A DNA stretch of 64,000 nucleotides from Patiria pectinifera (lineage: Eukaryota > Echinodermata > Asteroidea > Valvatida > Asterinidae). The stretch lies in the NCBI GenBank assembly GCA_029964075.1, contig CM057136.1, forward strand, positions 8,060,001 through 8,124,000. The letters are read 5' to 3'. Positions 24,000 through 35,704 of this stretch are shown piece after piece (within the stretch, counting starts at the first letter, position 1; every line of letters starts with the position of its first letter). A program made the translations under genes and the position numbers. Under the pieces are notes generated by a model. It did no database searches. It was not told the DNA's origin and saw nothing but the letters and a program-made list of their open reading frames with translations.

Positions 24000-24600
24000 C
24001 CACTAGTACAGGCCGTTATCACGCGTCTAACCAGGAGTTGGGCCGAGTCGTTAGTCCTTGTGTGTAGGATCCGTGATTGGACTACAAAACGCGCTTTGAA
24101 CGAAATTATGTTAATCGGAAAGAATGTTTAAAAGTAGTATATTCAAATCTATACGACTATCCTTTAAAAGCTGGGCGGTTTTTCGTTATTCCCGTATAAT
24201 GCGTGCGAGAACGACAAAAAATCGAGCTGTTTGGGTGCTAGTTGTGATTTCACCCTTAAAGTGTTCGCCTTTTGCGGACGTGTAAGAAACCATATGTGTG
24301 CACTGGTGATTGGTCGCTGCTCGCGAACACAGTGCTGTAGACACACACAACGTGTACATGTATATTGTATGTATATCATACATGGAAAACGACAGGAAAA
24401 ACGTATTCGTACTTCGTCATGTCCGATGTAAACAACGGGCTTTTTCGTCTTTTCCCGGGAACGGTAAGACATTAGGTTGGTTTCCTTTCAACCAGATGTT
24501 TGAAATAGGATAAGTTAACAATTCAAAACATGAAATTTTCGGGATGTCAGGAGCCATGGCAGTTCCCCTTTAATCCTTGTGTGTAGGATCCGTGGACTAA
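24000..24600 (+). repeat. dispersed repeat related to 51,027-51,490
   Basis: From TACAAAACGCGCTTTGAACGA to TTCAACCAGATGTTTGAAATAGG the sequence parallels 50,470-51,490, and it shows the unoccupied TTAA site (24,120) where the other copy carries the 516-bp element. GTGTGTAGGATCCGTG occurs at both ends (about 24,060 and 24,580), perhaps terminal direct repeats. The nature of the repeat is unknown. Confidence 0.55.
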
Positions 24601-24800
24601 CCGACCGACGGACGGAATGACTAATGTTGTCTGACTTGAGTAATACCTTAAACTGAGACTCTAAAATGTAAAGCCTTCTTCCTGTGTACATGCTCTTGAG
24701 ATCGATATTACATGCATACTTGGTTTCATTCATGTTTGTCAATTGTAGGAGGTGATTTCTCTGTGTCTTTTTTTTTATAACTCCCCTGACTCATTGTCAG

Positions 24801-24905
24801 GTTGCTGCAATGGGAAGCCACTGGGTATGAAGGATGGCTCTATCCCAGAGAGTAGCATCACGGCTTTGAGGTATAGCGGTTGGTCGACATACTATGCGCG
24901 ACTAG
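24801..24905 (+). CDS. gene A exon 3: start of F5/8 type C domain
   Basis: 105 bases, 35 codons including split ones, phase 1 both sides (TTGTCAG acceptor, G|GTATGA donor). It encodes the typical opening of a discoidin/F5-8C domain: a Cys pair followed by PLGMKDGSIPESSITAL and an aromatic stretch ending YYARLG. Gene B exon 3 (63,845-63,952) carries the same motif and is one codon longer. The F5/8C domain binds carbohydrate or phospholipid in secreted proteins. Confidence 0.85.
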
Positions 24906-24954
24906 GTATGAGTTTTTTCCCAAGGAGTTAAAGTTAAATCAGTGTTGTAGTCGA

Positions 24955-25560
24955 GTACTTTATTCCGAGTACTGCCGAGTACTTAGGTTACCGAGTATGA
25001 GTACTTGTACTTCCTGGTACAGGTCTCCGAGGACGAGTACGAGTACGAATACGAGTATTTGTACTTCTATTTCCGAATACGGCCATATGGCAAATGGTTC
25101 ATTGTGCGTAATTGACCCACAGTCAGACCGATATACACACCCAATAACGTGCTAGGTGTTGATTGTGTTTGTCCGGACGTGCACAGAGGAAAACCAGAAA
25201 ACTTTGATTTCTCCGCAAGTCAATCAACCATTTCAAACTGAAAGTAACGATAAAATAAGGCCGTGGTAAGTCAAGCTGTACATTTTTTTCCCGAGTACTG
25301 CTATTTGAGTACGAGTACTTTAATGATGGAGTACAATTTCGACATGTCGAGTACGAGTAATTTGCTGCCCGAGTACGTGTACCGTCATTTCGAGTACAAG
25401 TACTTTGACATGCAAGCACGAGTACGAGTGCGAGTACGAGTGCGAGTACGAATGCGAGTACGAGTACGAGTACGAGTACGAGTACGAGTACGAGTTCTCG
25501 AGTAGTACTCGAGTACGAGTACCGAGTACGAATACTACAACAATGAGTTAAACATAGGCA
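24955..25560 (+). repeat. GAGTAC hexamer array
   Basis: Degenerate and then near-perfect tandem GAGTAC units, purest at 25,425-25,500, interrupted by unique sequence at 25,085-25,280. The array ends in complementary text (CTCGAGTAGTACTCGAG). It lies in intron 3 of gene A. Non-coding. Confidence 0.85.
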
Positions 25561-25708
25561 AGTAACGGCAACCTGCAGAGAGCTACAACTAGTCTAGGGG
25601 CTAGACGTTGCATGGTTTGATACGCGATAACCCGCCGCCGCGATAACCAGCTGCCGTGAGAGGGCGCTATCACGACCAACTTTCATCGCCCACAGACCCA
25701 CACTGAAC

Positions 25709-25980
25709 AATTTTCTGGGTTAATTTTACCAAGAAAAGGTGTTAACTGGAACTACCCAAACTTGGGGTGTTCTATAACCAATTGTTTGGGTTAGAATTTC
25801 TGTTAAATTCAACCAAAAGTTGAAGTCATACAAGACCAAATTAAATTTGGTCTATTAAGACCACAAGTTTTGGTTGAATTTAACAGAAATTCTAACTCAA
25901 ACAATTGGTTATAGAACAACCCAAGTTTGGGTAGTTGCAGTTTTCCCCCTTTCTTGGGTAAAATTAACCTAGGCAATTTT
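25709..25980. mobile_element. palindromic MITE, CTGGGTTAATTTTACC ends
   Basis: Almost the whole 270 bp folds into a hairpin: GGTTAGAATTTCTGTTAAAT pairs with its complement on the right arm, with the centre near 25,850. It interrupts the left inverted end of the large element. No gene. Confidence 0.72.
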
Positions 25981-26079
25981 TTTTTTCAGAACAGACTTGT
26001 CTGTAGCAACATCTAGGGGATCTCCTGAAATCTCTCTCCGAAACTAGTGCGCATGTGCGACTTCTGCAGGCAAGGAGTA

Positions 26080-27580
26080 CAACTAACTACCGGCCTATTT
26101 CTATACTGCCGATTATATCTAAGATTCTGTTAGATAGATAGATAGATACACTCAGCAGTTTATTCTTATCTTGATGAAAGCAATCTAATTCCTTGCTGTC
26201 TGTCACGGTTTAGCCCCTTACACTCAACTGAAACCACCTTACATGACCTAATGAACAAATGTTTTTAGGCTATAATAGGAGCGTGGGGAAATGACAGGCA
26301 CTGTGTTTATAGATTTAAGTAAAGCATTAATCACGCGACTCTCCTAGATAAACTTGAAAGGAAGAATATGTCAACCTCTGTAATCAACTGGTTTAAGTCA
26401 TATCTTAGTGAACGCAGTCAGTCTGTGAATATTGAGGGCAACATATCCAAGGCAGGGATCACATCTAGGTCCACTGTTATTTATTATTTATACAAGTGAC
26501 CTATCGCTTTGTATCTCTAAAGAGTGCAATTTGTTCATGTATGCTGACGACTCCACCTAAACGTGTATATTTCTCCTAGTGTTGATGAGATAGAGAACAA
26601 CCTGAATACAACCCTAGCTAGAATATACGATTGGCGTAGCAGGAACAAACTTACAATAAACGCCAGCAAAACAAAATCAATGCTCATTGGAACTTAACGA
26701 AAGGTCTGAATACTTGAAGAAAAACAGTTTCCTCTAAAGTAGGTTTGCTGAATAGAATTCGCGACTGTGTTCCCCAAAGCAGCCTGCACTCCCTTTTTGT
26801 TAGCTTTGTTATGCCATCTTTAGATTATTGCAGTACTGTTTGGGGAGGACGGTACATTTCTCATGAAAATATTCTTAACAAATGTCTGAAAAGAGCAGCG
26901 CGAATAATCCTGAAGTGTGCATTCTTGACTCCACCAGTCGATATGTTTGCTTGACTTAATTGGATGTCATTCTCTGGAAGAATTGAGTATAAAAAAGCTT
27001 TCCTTGTTTACAAATGTACAAACAAAATTACTCCTTTGAATATGACAAATCTGTTTACACCACTTTTTCAGACCAAGGGCGGATCCAGAACACAATTTTT
27101 GTTGGGGGGGGGCCCAAAAAAATTGTTTCTCCCAGAAAGTGGGTCAAAAAAATTACGGCGTGGGGTACGGGGCCCGCTTAAGGGCCCCGAATTTTTTTTG
27201 GATCTCGATGCTCTGTGGTGCGATCTGAGGCAATTTCTGACTACTTTAGCCAATGTTTTTTGAGGAAAAGATGGTCGTGTACTCATTGCCTGCCTTTATT
27301 GCGACGTCACATAAAAAAACCAATTGGTTTCGGGTTTTTTTTTTGGGGGGGGGGGGGGGTGGCCCCCTTTGCCCCCCCCCGGATCCGCCCTTGATTCAGA
27401 CTCGTGAAACGAGACAATCCACTGACATGACACTGAATATGTTATGCCTCGAGCTTTGCTGTAACTTGTACAATCATATGGAATAACTTGCATGTACAGT
27501 TCAGAACCATGACTTCTCTAACCTCATTCAAATCTGAACCACGTAAAACATTCGGCCAGTAAATATTTCTGTATTAATGT
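26080..27580 (+). pseudogene. non-LTR (LINE) reverse transcriptase remnant
   Basis: Broken frames in order encode pieces of a CR1/L2/jockey-like polymerase: NYRPISILPIISKIL near 26,085, FIDLSKAF near 26,310, the YADD catalytic box (FMYADDS) near 26,535, and a C-terminal region at 26,745-27,070 (VMPSLDYCSTVWGG, LKRAARIIL). The tail resumes after the MITE at 27,074-27,393 and ends in a TSLTSFKSEPRKTF-like motif near 27,550. Stops and frameshifts throughout; the endonuclease is missing. Confidence 0.85.
27074..27393. mobile_element. hAT-like MITE, CAAGGGCGGATCC ends
   Basis: 320 bp with inverted ends CAAGGGCGGATCC, flanked by TTTCAGAC (27,066-27,073) and ATTCAGAC (27,394-27,401), 7 of 8 identical. 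It cleanly interrupts the LINE C-terminal frame. A partial relative lies at 62,455-62,668 (shared TGCCTGCCTTTATTGCGACG). Confidence 0.85.
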
Positions 27581-27667
27581 GAGTATTTTCTTGTTGTCGC
27601 TGCCTTTACTGATAATACAAATATACATTTGTGCTGACTTACGGAGTTAATAAACTTGGTTGCCATA

Positions 27668-30600
27668 ATATAGGTTTTCCCGGCAAATTTCCGAATTTTT
27701 CTAATCATTTTCATTATCAGCCATTCAATTTCGCGTGAGTTTTGCACATGTGGCCCCAATGGGGGTTTCTTTTTCATTTGGGGTTCATTCAATTTCATTT
27801 TTAGGCAGCCAAGATTTTGCTGTGAATGTTCTTTTTCGTTTTCGGGCAGCCTATTTCGTTTTGGTGCGTTCAAGACTTAAATTGTAGCTGTCTAAAATTA
27901 AGTCTTTGCAACCTTTTGACGGTTGACGCATTCAAATTAGCGAACATCTGTGCGCTTATAACGTATTACCATGCTTTTCGTTTCTTATTCGTTTATGGGC
28001 AATCGCTTTCATCGTTTGATCATTTAAAGTAGTAAGATTTTTTAATCGATATTTTTTTCCTATTTTTCTCCAAGGTTCATTCCCCCCCCCCAAAAAAAAA
28101 ATCTTGATGACTGTAAAATTTACAATGTTACAAATCAAATGATATGAGGGAAACAAGATGTAACGAAATAATGAATTGAAAGGGACTAAGATAATTTCTT
28201 TTTCACTGTTGATCTTTTCTACTTGTTTAAACGTTTGATCAAGGGGCTTGATTTCTTGACGTGCAAGACATCGGGACACGTAATATGTTTGGAAATGGTT
28301 GTACCGTCGGGAACACTTCTCTCGCGTTATTTTTCATATGTTTTCTTGCGTATGTATGACCGAACACTTACCATATTCACAGGGCCCTTGCAAACTTTTC
28401 AATGCAAACCTTGAAAATACATCTTTGTGTCACATTTAACCGTATTTGCAAGTTTATTTTCCATTTTGAGGGGTGTTTTTGTGCCTTCTCCGTTTTTATG
28501 CTAATGCAAAGTTTCATATTCATTAGAAAACCTGTGATGGCATTTCGAGCATGATTAATGTTACACGGCTATTTCAGCGAAAAAAGTTGCTAGAATTTTT
28601 GATATTTTGCTGTCATAAATTTCTTTTATGTGGTGATTATATGATGTGTCAGTACATGGTAGTAAGCCATCCCATAACCATCCCTTTCCCACAAATGTTT
28701 TCAATTAGCAAATTTTGAATGAATAATTTGAAAGAAAAAACCCTTAACTGAACAGTGTCTTCCTGAAATGACATCACAGTAAATGATTAAAGAAGTGCAC
28801 ATTTGCAATAAAATTAACCCAAAAAGTGTTGTCAAATGTGTAGTTTTCTTACATTTCACAGAGTTGCGCAAAAAGAATTCCTGAGAAAGATTCATTGCAC
28901 ATACCCTTTAAGAAAGAAAGTCAATGTACGGTTTGAAGTCATTACATGATTTACGCTAAGGAATACAAACGTATGCAGTCTTAAAAGATGTTTGACAAAA
29001 TGTGAAACATGTCTACCCATTAATGAAAACGAATGCCCGATCAACCCCTTACTAATGGTTTAGACGAAATTGAATGAACAACGCGATACTTTTAATATGA
29101 ATGCATCTTTGATAGGGACGAGTGAAGCTAAAAGGCGATAGAATGCTCGGATAGTAAAATTGAATGATTCTTTTTGATTGTCGAATGCCGATTTGCATGA
29201 TCTTTCAATTTCAATCTAAATCGAATGAGCCAGGCGTTAAATTGAACGAAAACTTGGTGAAATTGGCCGTGAAAACCTATATAAATTGTACGAATTTGAA
29301 ATTTTTCACACGTATGAATCATAAGTTTTGGTACAACTGGTAGAAATTTCTGACAAAAATGTTTAAAGTTCATTAAAATAGAGGCAGTTTGCTGCATATG
29401 CCCTTTTGCTGGGAACGTTTTGGTCATTACGCGCTATGTCTTCAATCCGTAGATGCCTTTTTTTCTTAAATAAAGGGTATGTGCAATGAATTGTTCTCAG
29501 GTATTCTTTTTGTGCAACTCTTATGTAAAAAAACTACACAAGTGACAACATTTTTTGGTCAATCTTATTGCAAAAGTGCACTTCTTTAAACATTTAAAAG
29601 TTTCCATGCTTTTTCGGACTACCTATAAGCGCGTTGTCACTGTGATGTCATTTCAGGAAGACACTGTTCAGTTTAGGGGTTTTTCTTTCAAATTATTCAT
29701 CCAAAATTTGCTAATTGAAAACATTTGTGTGAAAGGGTTGCCCACTGGCTTACTGCCATGTACTGACACAACAAAGAATCACCAAAGAAAAAAAAATTAT
29801 GACAGCAAAATATCCAAAATTCTAGCAACGTTTTGTGCTGAAATAGCCATGTAACATTACTCATGCCCCGGAATGCCGTCTCAGGTTTTCTAATCATGCA
29901 TTAGCATAAATATGGAGAGGGCACCAAAAAAACCCAAACACTTTTCAAAATGTAAAATAAAAACTTGCGATTAAGGTTAAATGTTACACAAAGATGTATT
30001 TTCAAGGTTTGCGTTGAAAACTTACTTTTGCATGGGCCCTTTGAATACGGTAAGTGTTCGGTCAGATATACGCAAGGAAACATTTAAGAAAATAACGTAA
30101 GAGAAGTGTTCCGGATGGTTGCCAAACATACGTGTCCCGATGTTTAAACAAGTAGACAAGATCAACAGTGAATAGTAAATTATCTTAGTCAATTTCAATT
30201 AATTATTTTGTTACATCTTGTTTCCTTCATATCAGTTTGTTTGTAACATAGTAAATTTTACAGTCATCAAGATATATATATATATTTTTTTTGGGGGGGG
30301 GGGAATGAACCTCGGAGAAAAATAAGAATGATATCGATTAAAACATCTTATTAATTTGAATGACCAAACCATGAAAGCGATTGCCCATAAACAAATAAAA
30401 AACGAAAAGCACAGTTATATACGTTAAAAGCGCACAGATGTTCGCTAATTTGAATTCGTCAACCGTCAAAAGGTTGCAAAAACTTAATTTAAGACTGCTT
30501 CAAATTAAGTCTTGAATGCACGAAAACGAAAAAGCATGCCCGGAAACGAACACGAACATTCAGAGCAAAATCTTGGCTGCCTAAAAATGAAATTGAATAA

Positions 30601-30716
30601 ACCCAAAATGAAAAAGAAACCCCAATTTGACCACATGTGCAAAACTCGCGCGAAATTGAATGGCTGATAATGAAACTGATTAGAAAAAATCGGAAATTCG
30701 CCGGGAAAACCTATAG
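27668..30716. mobile_element. two head-on copies of the 1.65-kb ATAGGTTTTCCCGG element
   Basis: 27,668-29,285 is a minus-orientation copy of the element that hosts the Polinton: its ends are ATATAGGTTTTCCCGG and GGCCGTGAAAACCTAT. 29,430-30,716 is a plus-orientation right part of the same element, ending CCGGGAAAACCTAT. Together they form a large imperfect palindrome. 29,286-29,430 between them is not explained. Non-coding; short frames are not convincing. Confidence 0.72.
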
Positions 30717-31606
30717 TTGCTTTACAATCATGCAGTAATCTCGTATGCATTTCATTGTGGTGTATTGTATTTGCAATGTACTGTATTTGTACATGTGTGT
30801 ATAGTCATTTGTATAGTTATGCAGCAGTCCCGTGTGCTTTTATTTTTATTTCATCGTGTTGTATTGTACTTGTAATCCATTATATGTGTACATGTGTGTA
30901 TAATCATTAGTAGTAGTATGCAGGGCCCCAATGGAACCAGTTTTAAACTGTTTGGGCACACCCTGGGTAAAGAACATATTACTCACAACAAAAAAGCTGA
31001 TCAGTGAAGTTGCACAAAACTCTTGCTGCATCTTTTATTGTTTAACAATTTGAGAGTTGCTTCGGAACTACTACGACTTTTTTGAATTGGCGCTGCATAT
31101 ATCAGGCCAAACAGGTGCGCGCACATTACACAACCAATAGGAGATGTCCTAGACGTTGCTACCGACAAGTCCGTGGGCGACATGGTCATGATAGCGCCCT
31201 CTCGCGGCGGCGGGTTATCGCGTATCGAACCATTCAACGTCTAGCCCCTGGACTAAGCTACATCACTTAAGAGAGGCTTAGTAAGCTAATTTGATGCAAT
31301 GGAACGGAAATACAAAATTTCATCACCTTACTTTCCACAGGCATTTTCATTTTCATTAATTGCCTATTATCATTTTCGTGTAATAGCACATTTGGAGGGT
31401 TTCATCATCGTTGACAACTTAAAAAAAAATCTCTGTTTTTGTTTTGTTTCGCACGCAATAAGGAATTGCTTCAGTCTGAATTGTAGACAATACGCTAAAG
31501 TTACAATCACATTTGCATGTATTGTATATGCAGTAGAGTTTTAATGATGCAATGCCAGGTCGAGAGAACAACGGCTCCACGCCATGGTGATGAGGTTGAT
31601 GATTGG

Positions 31607-31890
31607 GGGTCCGCTCTTACGTCCGACGCCTCATAGGTCCGACGCCTCATAAGTCCGACAAAATCGCATCCCCTAATCAAATAAAGGCCCATAAGTCCGA
31701 CGCCTCATAGGTCCGACTCCTCATAAGTCCGACACCTCATAGGTCCGACGCCTCATAGCTCCGACGCCTCGTAAGTCTGACAAATTAAACGCCTCGTTTG
31801 TCCGTTGTCAGACTTACGAGGCGTCGACTTATGAGGCGTCGGACCTATAAGGCTGAAAAATACATTTTATGCCTCATCAGTCCGACGCCT
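31607..31890 (+). repeat. minisatellite of CCTCATAGGTCCGACG units
   Basis: About 15-16-bp units, CTCATA(A/G)GTCCGACGC, repeat directly from 31,607 to 31,790. One block (31,807-31,850) is in the opposite orientation, so the array can fold. Non-coding, intron 3 of gene A. Confidence 0.75.
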
Positions 31891-32519
31891 GGCCCCGATG
31901 ATTGAAGGCTGTTGCTCTATTAAGGGGCGAACAGATCAAACCTTCACGCAAATTCAGTCTGTTTCCGGATTGATCATTATTTTGTGTGGTTTTGTTATTT
32001 ACTGTATCACTTGAAATCTTAGCTATTTGATAAAACACAGGTTGATTCCAATTCAATAGGCCTAATACAAACAATAAAACGATCATTAAAACTCCCTGAT
32101 ACGATAATGTTTTTATGTGTACGAAATATCAGTCTTGTTTTTCAAGTATATTATTCAAAGGTAATATAGGTTTTCCCGGCCAATTTCGCCAAGTTTTTAT
32201 TCAATTTACCGCCTGGCTCATTCGCTTTAGATTGAAATTGAAAGATCACGCAGATTGGCACTCGACAATCAAAAAGAATCATTCAATTTCACTATCCGAG
32301 CATTCTATCGCCTTTTAGCTTCACTCGTTCCTATCAAAGATGCATTTATATAAAAAAGTATCGCGTTGTTCATTCAATTTCGTCTAAACCAGCAGTAAGG
32401 GTTGATCGGGCTTTCGTTTTCATTAATGGGCAAACAAATTTCATATTTTGTCAAACATCTTTTAAGACTTCATACGTGTCCGTATTCCTTAGCGTAAATC
32501 ATATTTGATGTCTTCAATC

Positions 32520-33122
32520 AGTAGTGTATACTGCGTATTTGACCCCGTTTTCTCGAGGAGGATCATGATCCTCATCGAGGATCATATCGGTAACCCCGAC
32601 GAGGATCATAAAACGGGGCGTGTCTGTGGCGGAGTGACGTCATGGATAGATAGACAAATCGATCATGGGGATTAGCGCTGAATGAGTATTATCGAGTTCG
32701 AAGATTATTCTACATGTACAGCAAATAAGGAAAACCATATGATTCTAACTATCGAGACGCGGTGTGTGAATGTAGACGAAAGAGCATTACCCAAATTGCT
32801 GATGAAGGTGAATTTCGATAGATACAGTTCTCGACATGCTTTCTTGAATCAAATATTATTTTATATATATAAACGTGTACGTATACCATAAATATATATT
32901 TTGTCGCAAAGCAAAACAAACGCAGGGTATTAGAAAAACAAGAAATAACATTGCAGTAACCCACAAGACGTACAAGACGCTTCAACACAAACCGTAACTA
33001 AATATAAAAACATAGAAAAGTACACACAGAACAAACACGGCCACGTTAACACCAAAGCTTAAATCATAAAGTCCGAATCTAAAAACCTAACTAACCAATC
33101 ATCCAACTGCAAACACAAAAGG
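32520..33122 (+). repeat. Polinton left terminal inverted repeat
   Basis: 603 bp, matching the complement of 47,210-47,812 with about four mismatches seen by eye. A perfect palindrome GAGGATCATGATCCTC lies at 32,558-32,573 inside a larger stem made by CCCCGTTTT (32,543-32,551) and AAAACGGGG (32,610-32,618). Confidence 0.95.
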
Positions 33123-33982
33123 CGTTTGTTCCAGTTGAAATTCAACAAAAGTGTGTGTTTGTTTGCTTTGTTTTTCAATAGTTAAACCTCGCGTATATCG
33201 AACGCCGAGTCCAATCGATTAGGAGTCTCTAAAGTCGATGGAAATTATTGCAGTTCACCCTATACTAAGTAAAGGTAACAGTCAGACCAAAAAAAAAAAA
33301 AAAAAAAAGACAACAATTGATTTTTCTTTCGTTTCATCAACACTTGAACACGTGCTTTTATTTCTAATCAACAACATTAACATTCTGAGCATAATAATAC
33401 ATTTTAAATGAAGAATAAAAAACCACCAAAATAATGAGGGTCATCCCACGCGAGGCAATTTTCACAGGCAACTTATAGGCGACCAGTGGCAATGCAGAGA
33501 AAAAAAGGGAACTTATTTATGACGCAAACAGCATTGTTCTGACCATATTTTTTTTTTCTGGCTCTAAGACAATAATGGTAAAATAAAAATTTGATTATTT
33601 GTGTGTGTTTGTTTTCTGTTTTCTGGGAAACTGCCAGGAACTGGGTGCCTGTAAATTGCCGCGTGTGACATAGCCCTACATGACGATAACGTATGTTACA
33701 ATGAAGGCTTGGAACTCAATCAGTAACAATATTTACAAGTTCATCAACAGTAACCAACAAAGTTAACATTTTGAATAACACCTTAGGAATAAACTGCTGT
33801 ACAGTCCATGTCCATAAAGTACGTTTCGATGTAGAATTGAACCCAGAGGGTGCCCTCGTGACTGACATTGTTTCTAGACGTTCCTCGAGGCGTGTCTGTG
33901 ATCGACTATTAATTAAATACATGACGATAAACAGGCCCGACAAAACAGTGTATACCTAATTAAGGTGGAGTTGCACAAAAGT
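33123..33982. other. Polinton, non-coding left region
   Basis: No conserved gene was recognised between the left repeat and the protease gene. It contains an A-run of about 26 bases near 33,285 and short frames without family resemblance. Confidence 0.5.
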
Positions 33983-34504
33983 CTATTGCATAAGAGCTCT
34001 AGAGATCTGTCGGATGAGAAATGGTTCGTCATACACTTGGGTTTTGAATGCTGGAAAATGTTTGCGCACGAAATCATTGACAAGAATGTCATTGTCCGTG
34101 GTATCGGGAGAAAAGAGTCTCACAATGTTGCCCAAGTCCAGTCCTCTGCAACGGTGCAACAAGAAGAACACTGAATACTGTCCACACACTGCTGAAAGTG
34201 GTCCCTGTAAACGCTGGGTGTTGAATCGACATCGTCGGGTGTTCTTACGCAGAAAGGTTCGAAATTCAGGTAACTGAGGTGGGAGTCCATACGAATCGAA
34301 ATACTCTCCCAATCCGTCTCTATCGATGTAGATGGCGATCCAGTGTTGGCCTGGCTTGGTGTGTGGGTCCGTATTCACCACCACACCGCTCGGTCGGGGA
34401 ATGTGCTGCTTTGTCGGGAGTTGATCGCGTGCAAACACACCCTTGAAATGATGCTTTGTGTAGCGATCCTTTTTCAAAATGGCATCAATTTGCCCACTGT
34501 CCAT
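33983..34504 (-). CDS. PRO: Polinton adenain-like cysteine protease
   Basis: 173 residues, intact, with an ATG start at 34,504. It belongs to the adenain/ULP1 (C48/C5) protease group, which matures capsid proteins. The catalytic set is visible with adenain-like spacing: His54 (GQHWIAIY), Asp70 (EYFDSYG), Gln100 and Cys107 (AVCGQYSVFF). It is the last gene of the leftward cluster, directly after the major capsid gene. Nothing in this frame looks broken. Confidence 0.9.
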   Translation of the reverse strand: MDSGQIDAILKKDRYTKHHFKGVFARDQLPTKQHIPRPSGVVVNTDPHTKPGQHWIAIYIDRDGLGEYFDSYGLPPQLPEFRTFLRKNTRRCRFNTQRLQGPLSAVCGQYSVFFLLHRCRGLDLGNIVRLFSPDTTDNDILVNDFVRKHFPAFKTQVYDEPFLIRQISRALMQ

Positions 34505-34517
34505 GGTGAAATCCTAT

Positions 34518-34935
34518 CTAGCTCGTGTAGTCAAACACGACGTTGCGGGCTTGATCAATCTCCACAATGTTGTCGGATTCCGCGTACACAATAACGTTGA
34601 CGGTTTTCTGGAGTGCGGTAGCAAAGTGCATCTCCAACCTGAGGTTGCCCCTCCGCACCAGGTTAAAGTGGCCTCCCGAGGACAGGTCTGGTGTCAAATC
34701 GAATGCGTACAGTGCGTATCCGTTGGCGAAGTCATCGCGAGTGATGCCGTTGCCTTCGTCCTTGTACATTTTATCAGTTCCCGAGAAGAGAGTGTGGTAA
34801 GCTCTGACCACCTTCTTGGCTCCCGCGGTGAAATCAGGCTTCAGGGGTGTGTAGGGGATCTGTTCCCCGTCCAGGTACACACTAATGAAGTTGAGGTTCA
34901 AATGTTCGAAATTAAAGGGATTAGAGGTGTCCCAA
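34518..34935 (-). pseudogene. MCP: Polinton major capsid protein, C-terminal part (frameshifted)
   Basis: The second jelly-roll end of the capsid protein continues in another frame after the stop at 34,921. It starts around an NPFNFEHLNLNF motif followed by VYLDGEQIP, then GYALYAFDLTPDL and MHFATALQKTVNV. No ATG is available, so it can only belong to the gene upstream. The protease gene follows after 13 bases. Confidence 0.85.
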
Positions 34936-35673
34936 CATGACTGCAGAACTCAGTTTGACTCGCCTGACGAACACGGACGCCTCTAGAATTACCACTTTGT
35001 AGGCGGGGTTATCCCCTGCAGCCATCAGGCAAAAGGCGTCGCTGCTTCGAATCAGTTTCAATTTCAGATCCACGCCGTTTAGCATATGCCTATCTTGGAA
35101 GAAGATATCACTGTGAATGGGTCCGATCATGTCGATCACACGACTGCCCCGGATATAACGATTCCGCGTCTTTAACCCTTTGTTGACGACATCGTCATTG
35201 GCAAGGGGATCCGCTGCATCCATTTTCCCCGCTGTGTCCTTGAAGAACATGGACGCGGTCAGCTGGGAAGCCTTGGCATTCTCGTCGTAACTCAAGAGGG
35301 TTTCCAGGATAGCACGGTAGGGGTAGGTAGGAGTAGAGGGGGAAATCATGCGTTCATTCACCGTCACGTCAATCTGGCTGAAGAGCGACTGTAAGAACAG
35401 GTTGACTGGGCCAACGTTTGCGTCTGCCGCCAAATTGCTACCGTCGGCGTTGACCACTTTGGCTTTGACGTACAACTGTGTCTGTGAGAGATCATTGTAC
35501 TCCTCGCCTGCACCGGGAATGAAAAATTCAATGGGTCCCCCGTCAGAAATATTGGCTATGGGATGGAACTCCACCCACTGTCCTTTTTCTATGCTTGTCT
35601 GCGTGGGTGGTAGAGCAAACAAATCCAGTTCGGTCTTGGTGCATTCGCACGAATGATCGTGCAAGAGGGACAT
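34921..35673 (-). pseudogene. MCP: Polinton major capsid protein, N-terminal part (double jelly-roll, disrupted)
   Basis: Starts at the ATG at 35,673; the upstream frame to 35,775 overlaps the core protein and is not expected to be used. It begins with a Cys-rich ECTKTELDLF motif, then PPTQTSIEKGQWVEF and PIEFFIPGAGEEY, as in Polinton/adintovirus hexon-like capsid proteins. 250 residues are encoded before a TAA. Homology jumps from VMLGH straight to NPFNFEH in the next frame, so a segment of perhaps 50-60 residues expected from relatives appears to be missing. The protein would not fold as a capsomer. Confidence 0.88.
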
Positions 35674-35704
35674 GATGATCGACACGGCTAGAGTGCACAG
35701 CACA

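Larger units (their letters stand above)
25590..31255. mobile_element. large TIR element (Mutator-like?) carrying nested insertions
   Basis: Inverted ends TAGTC(T/C)AGGGGCTAGACGTTG continue for roughly 150 bp (GATACGCGATAACCCGCC, GAGGGCGCTATCA, CATCTAGG / CGTCTAGG). Flanks are AGCTACAAC (25,581-25,589) and AGCTACATC (31,256-31,264), a 9-bp duplication with one mismatch. Long inverted ends plus 9-bp duplication suit Mutator-like elements, but no transposase was found. The inside is filled with a MITE, a LINE remnant and copies of the 1.65-kb element. Confidence 0.62.

Noticed and set aside
25123-25505. Arg/Val-rich and Tyr/Ser-rich frames near 25.3 kb
   Set aside because: Translations of the GAGTAC hexamer array.
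27574-29897. Frames of about 99 residues in the 1.65-kb element copies
   Set aside because: They are not preserved between copies and show no known motif; the element appears non-coding.
31607-31890. CRISPR-like array of CTCATAGGTCCGACG units
   Set aside because: The units abut directly without unique spacers, and the genome is animal; it is a minisatellite.
32682-32988. Frames of 69 and 79 residues in the Polinton ends, present at both ends
   Set aside because: They are duplicated because they lie in the inverted repeats. No codon bias or known motif, and terminal repeats of Polintons are not known to carry genes.
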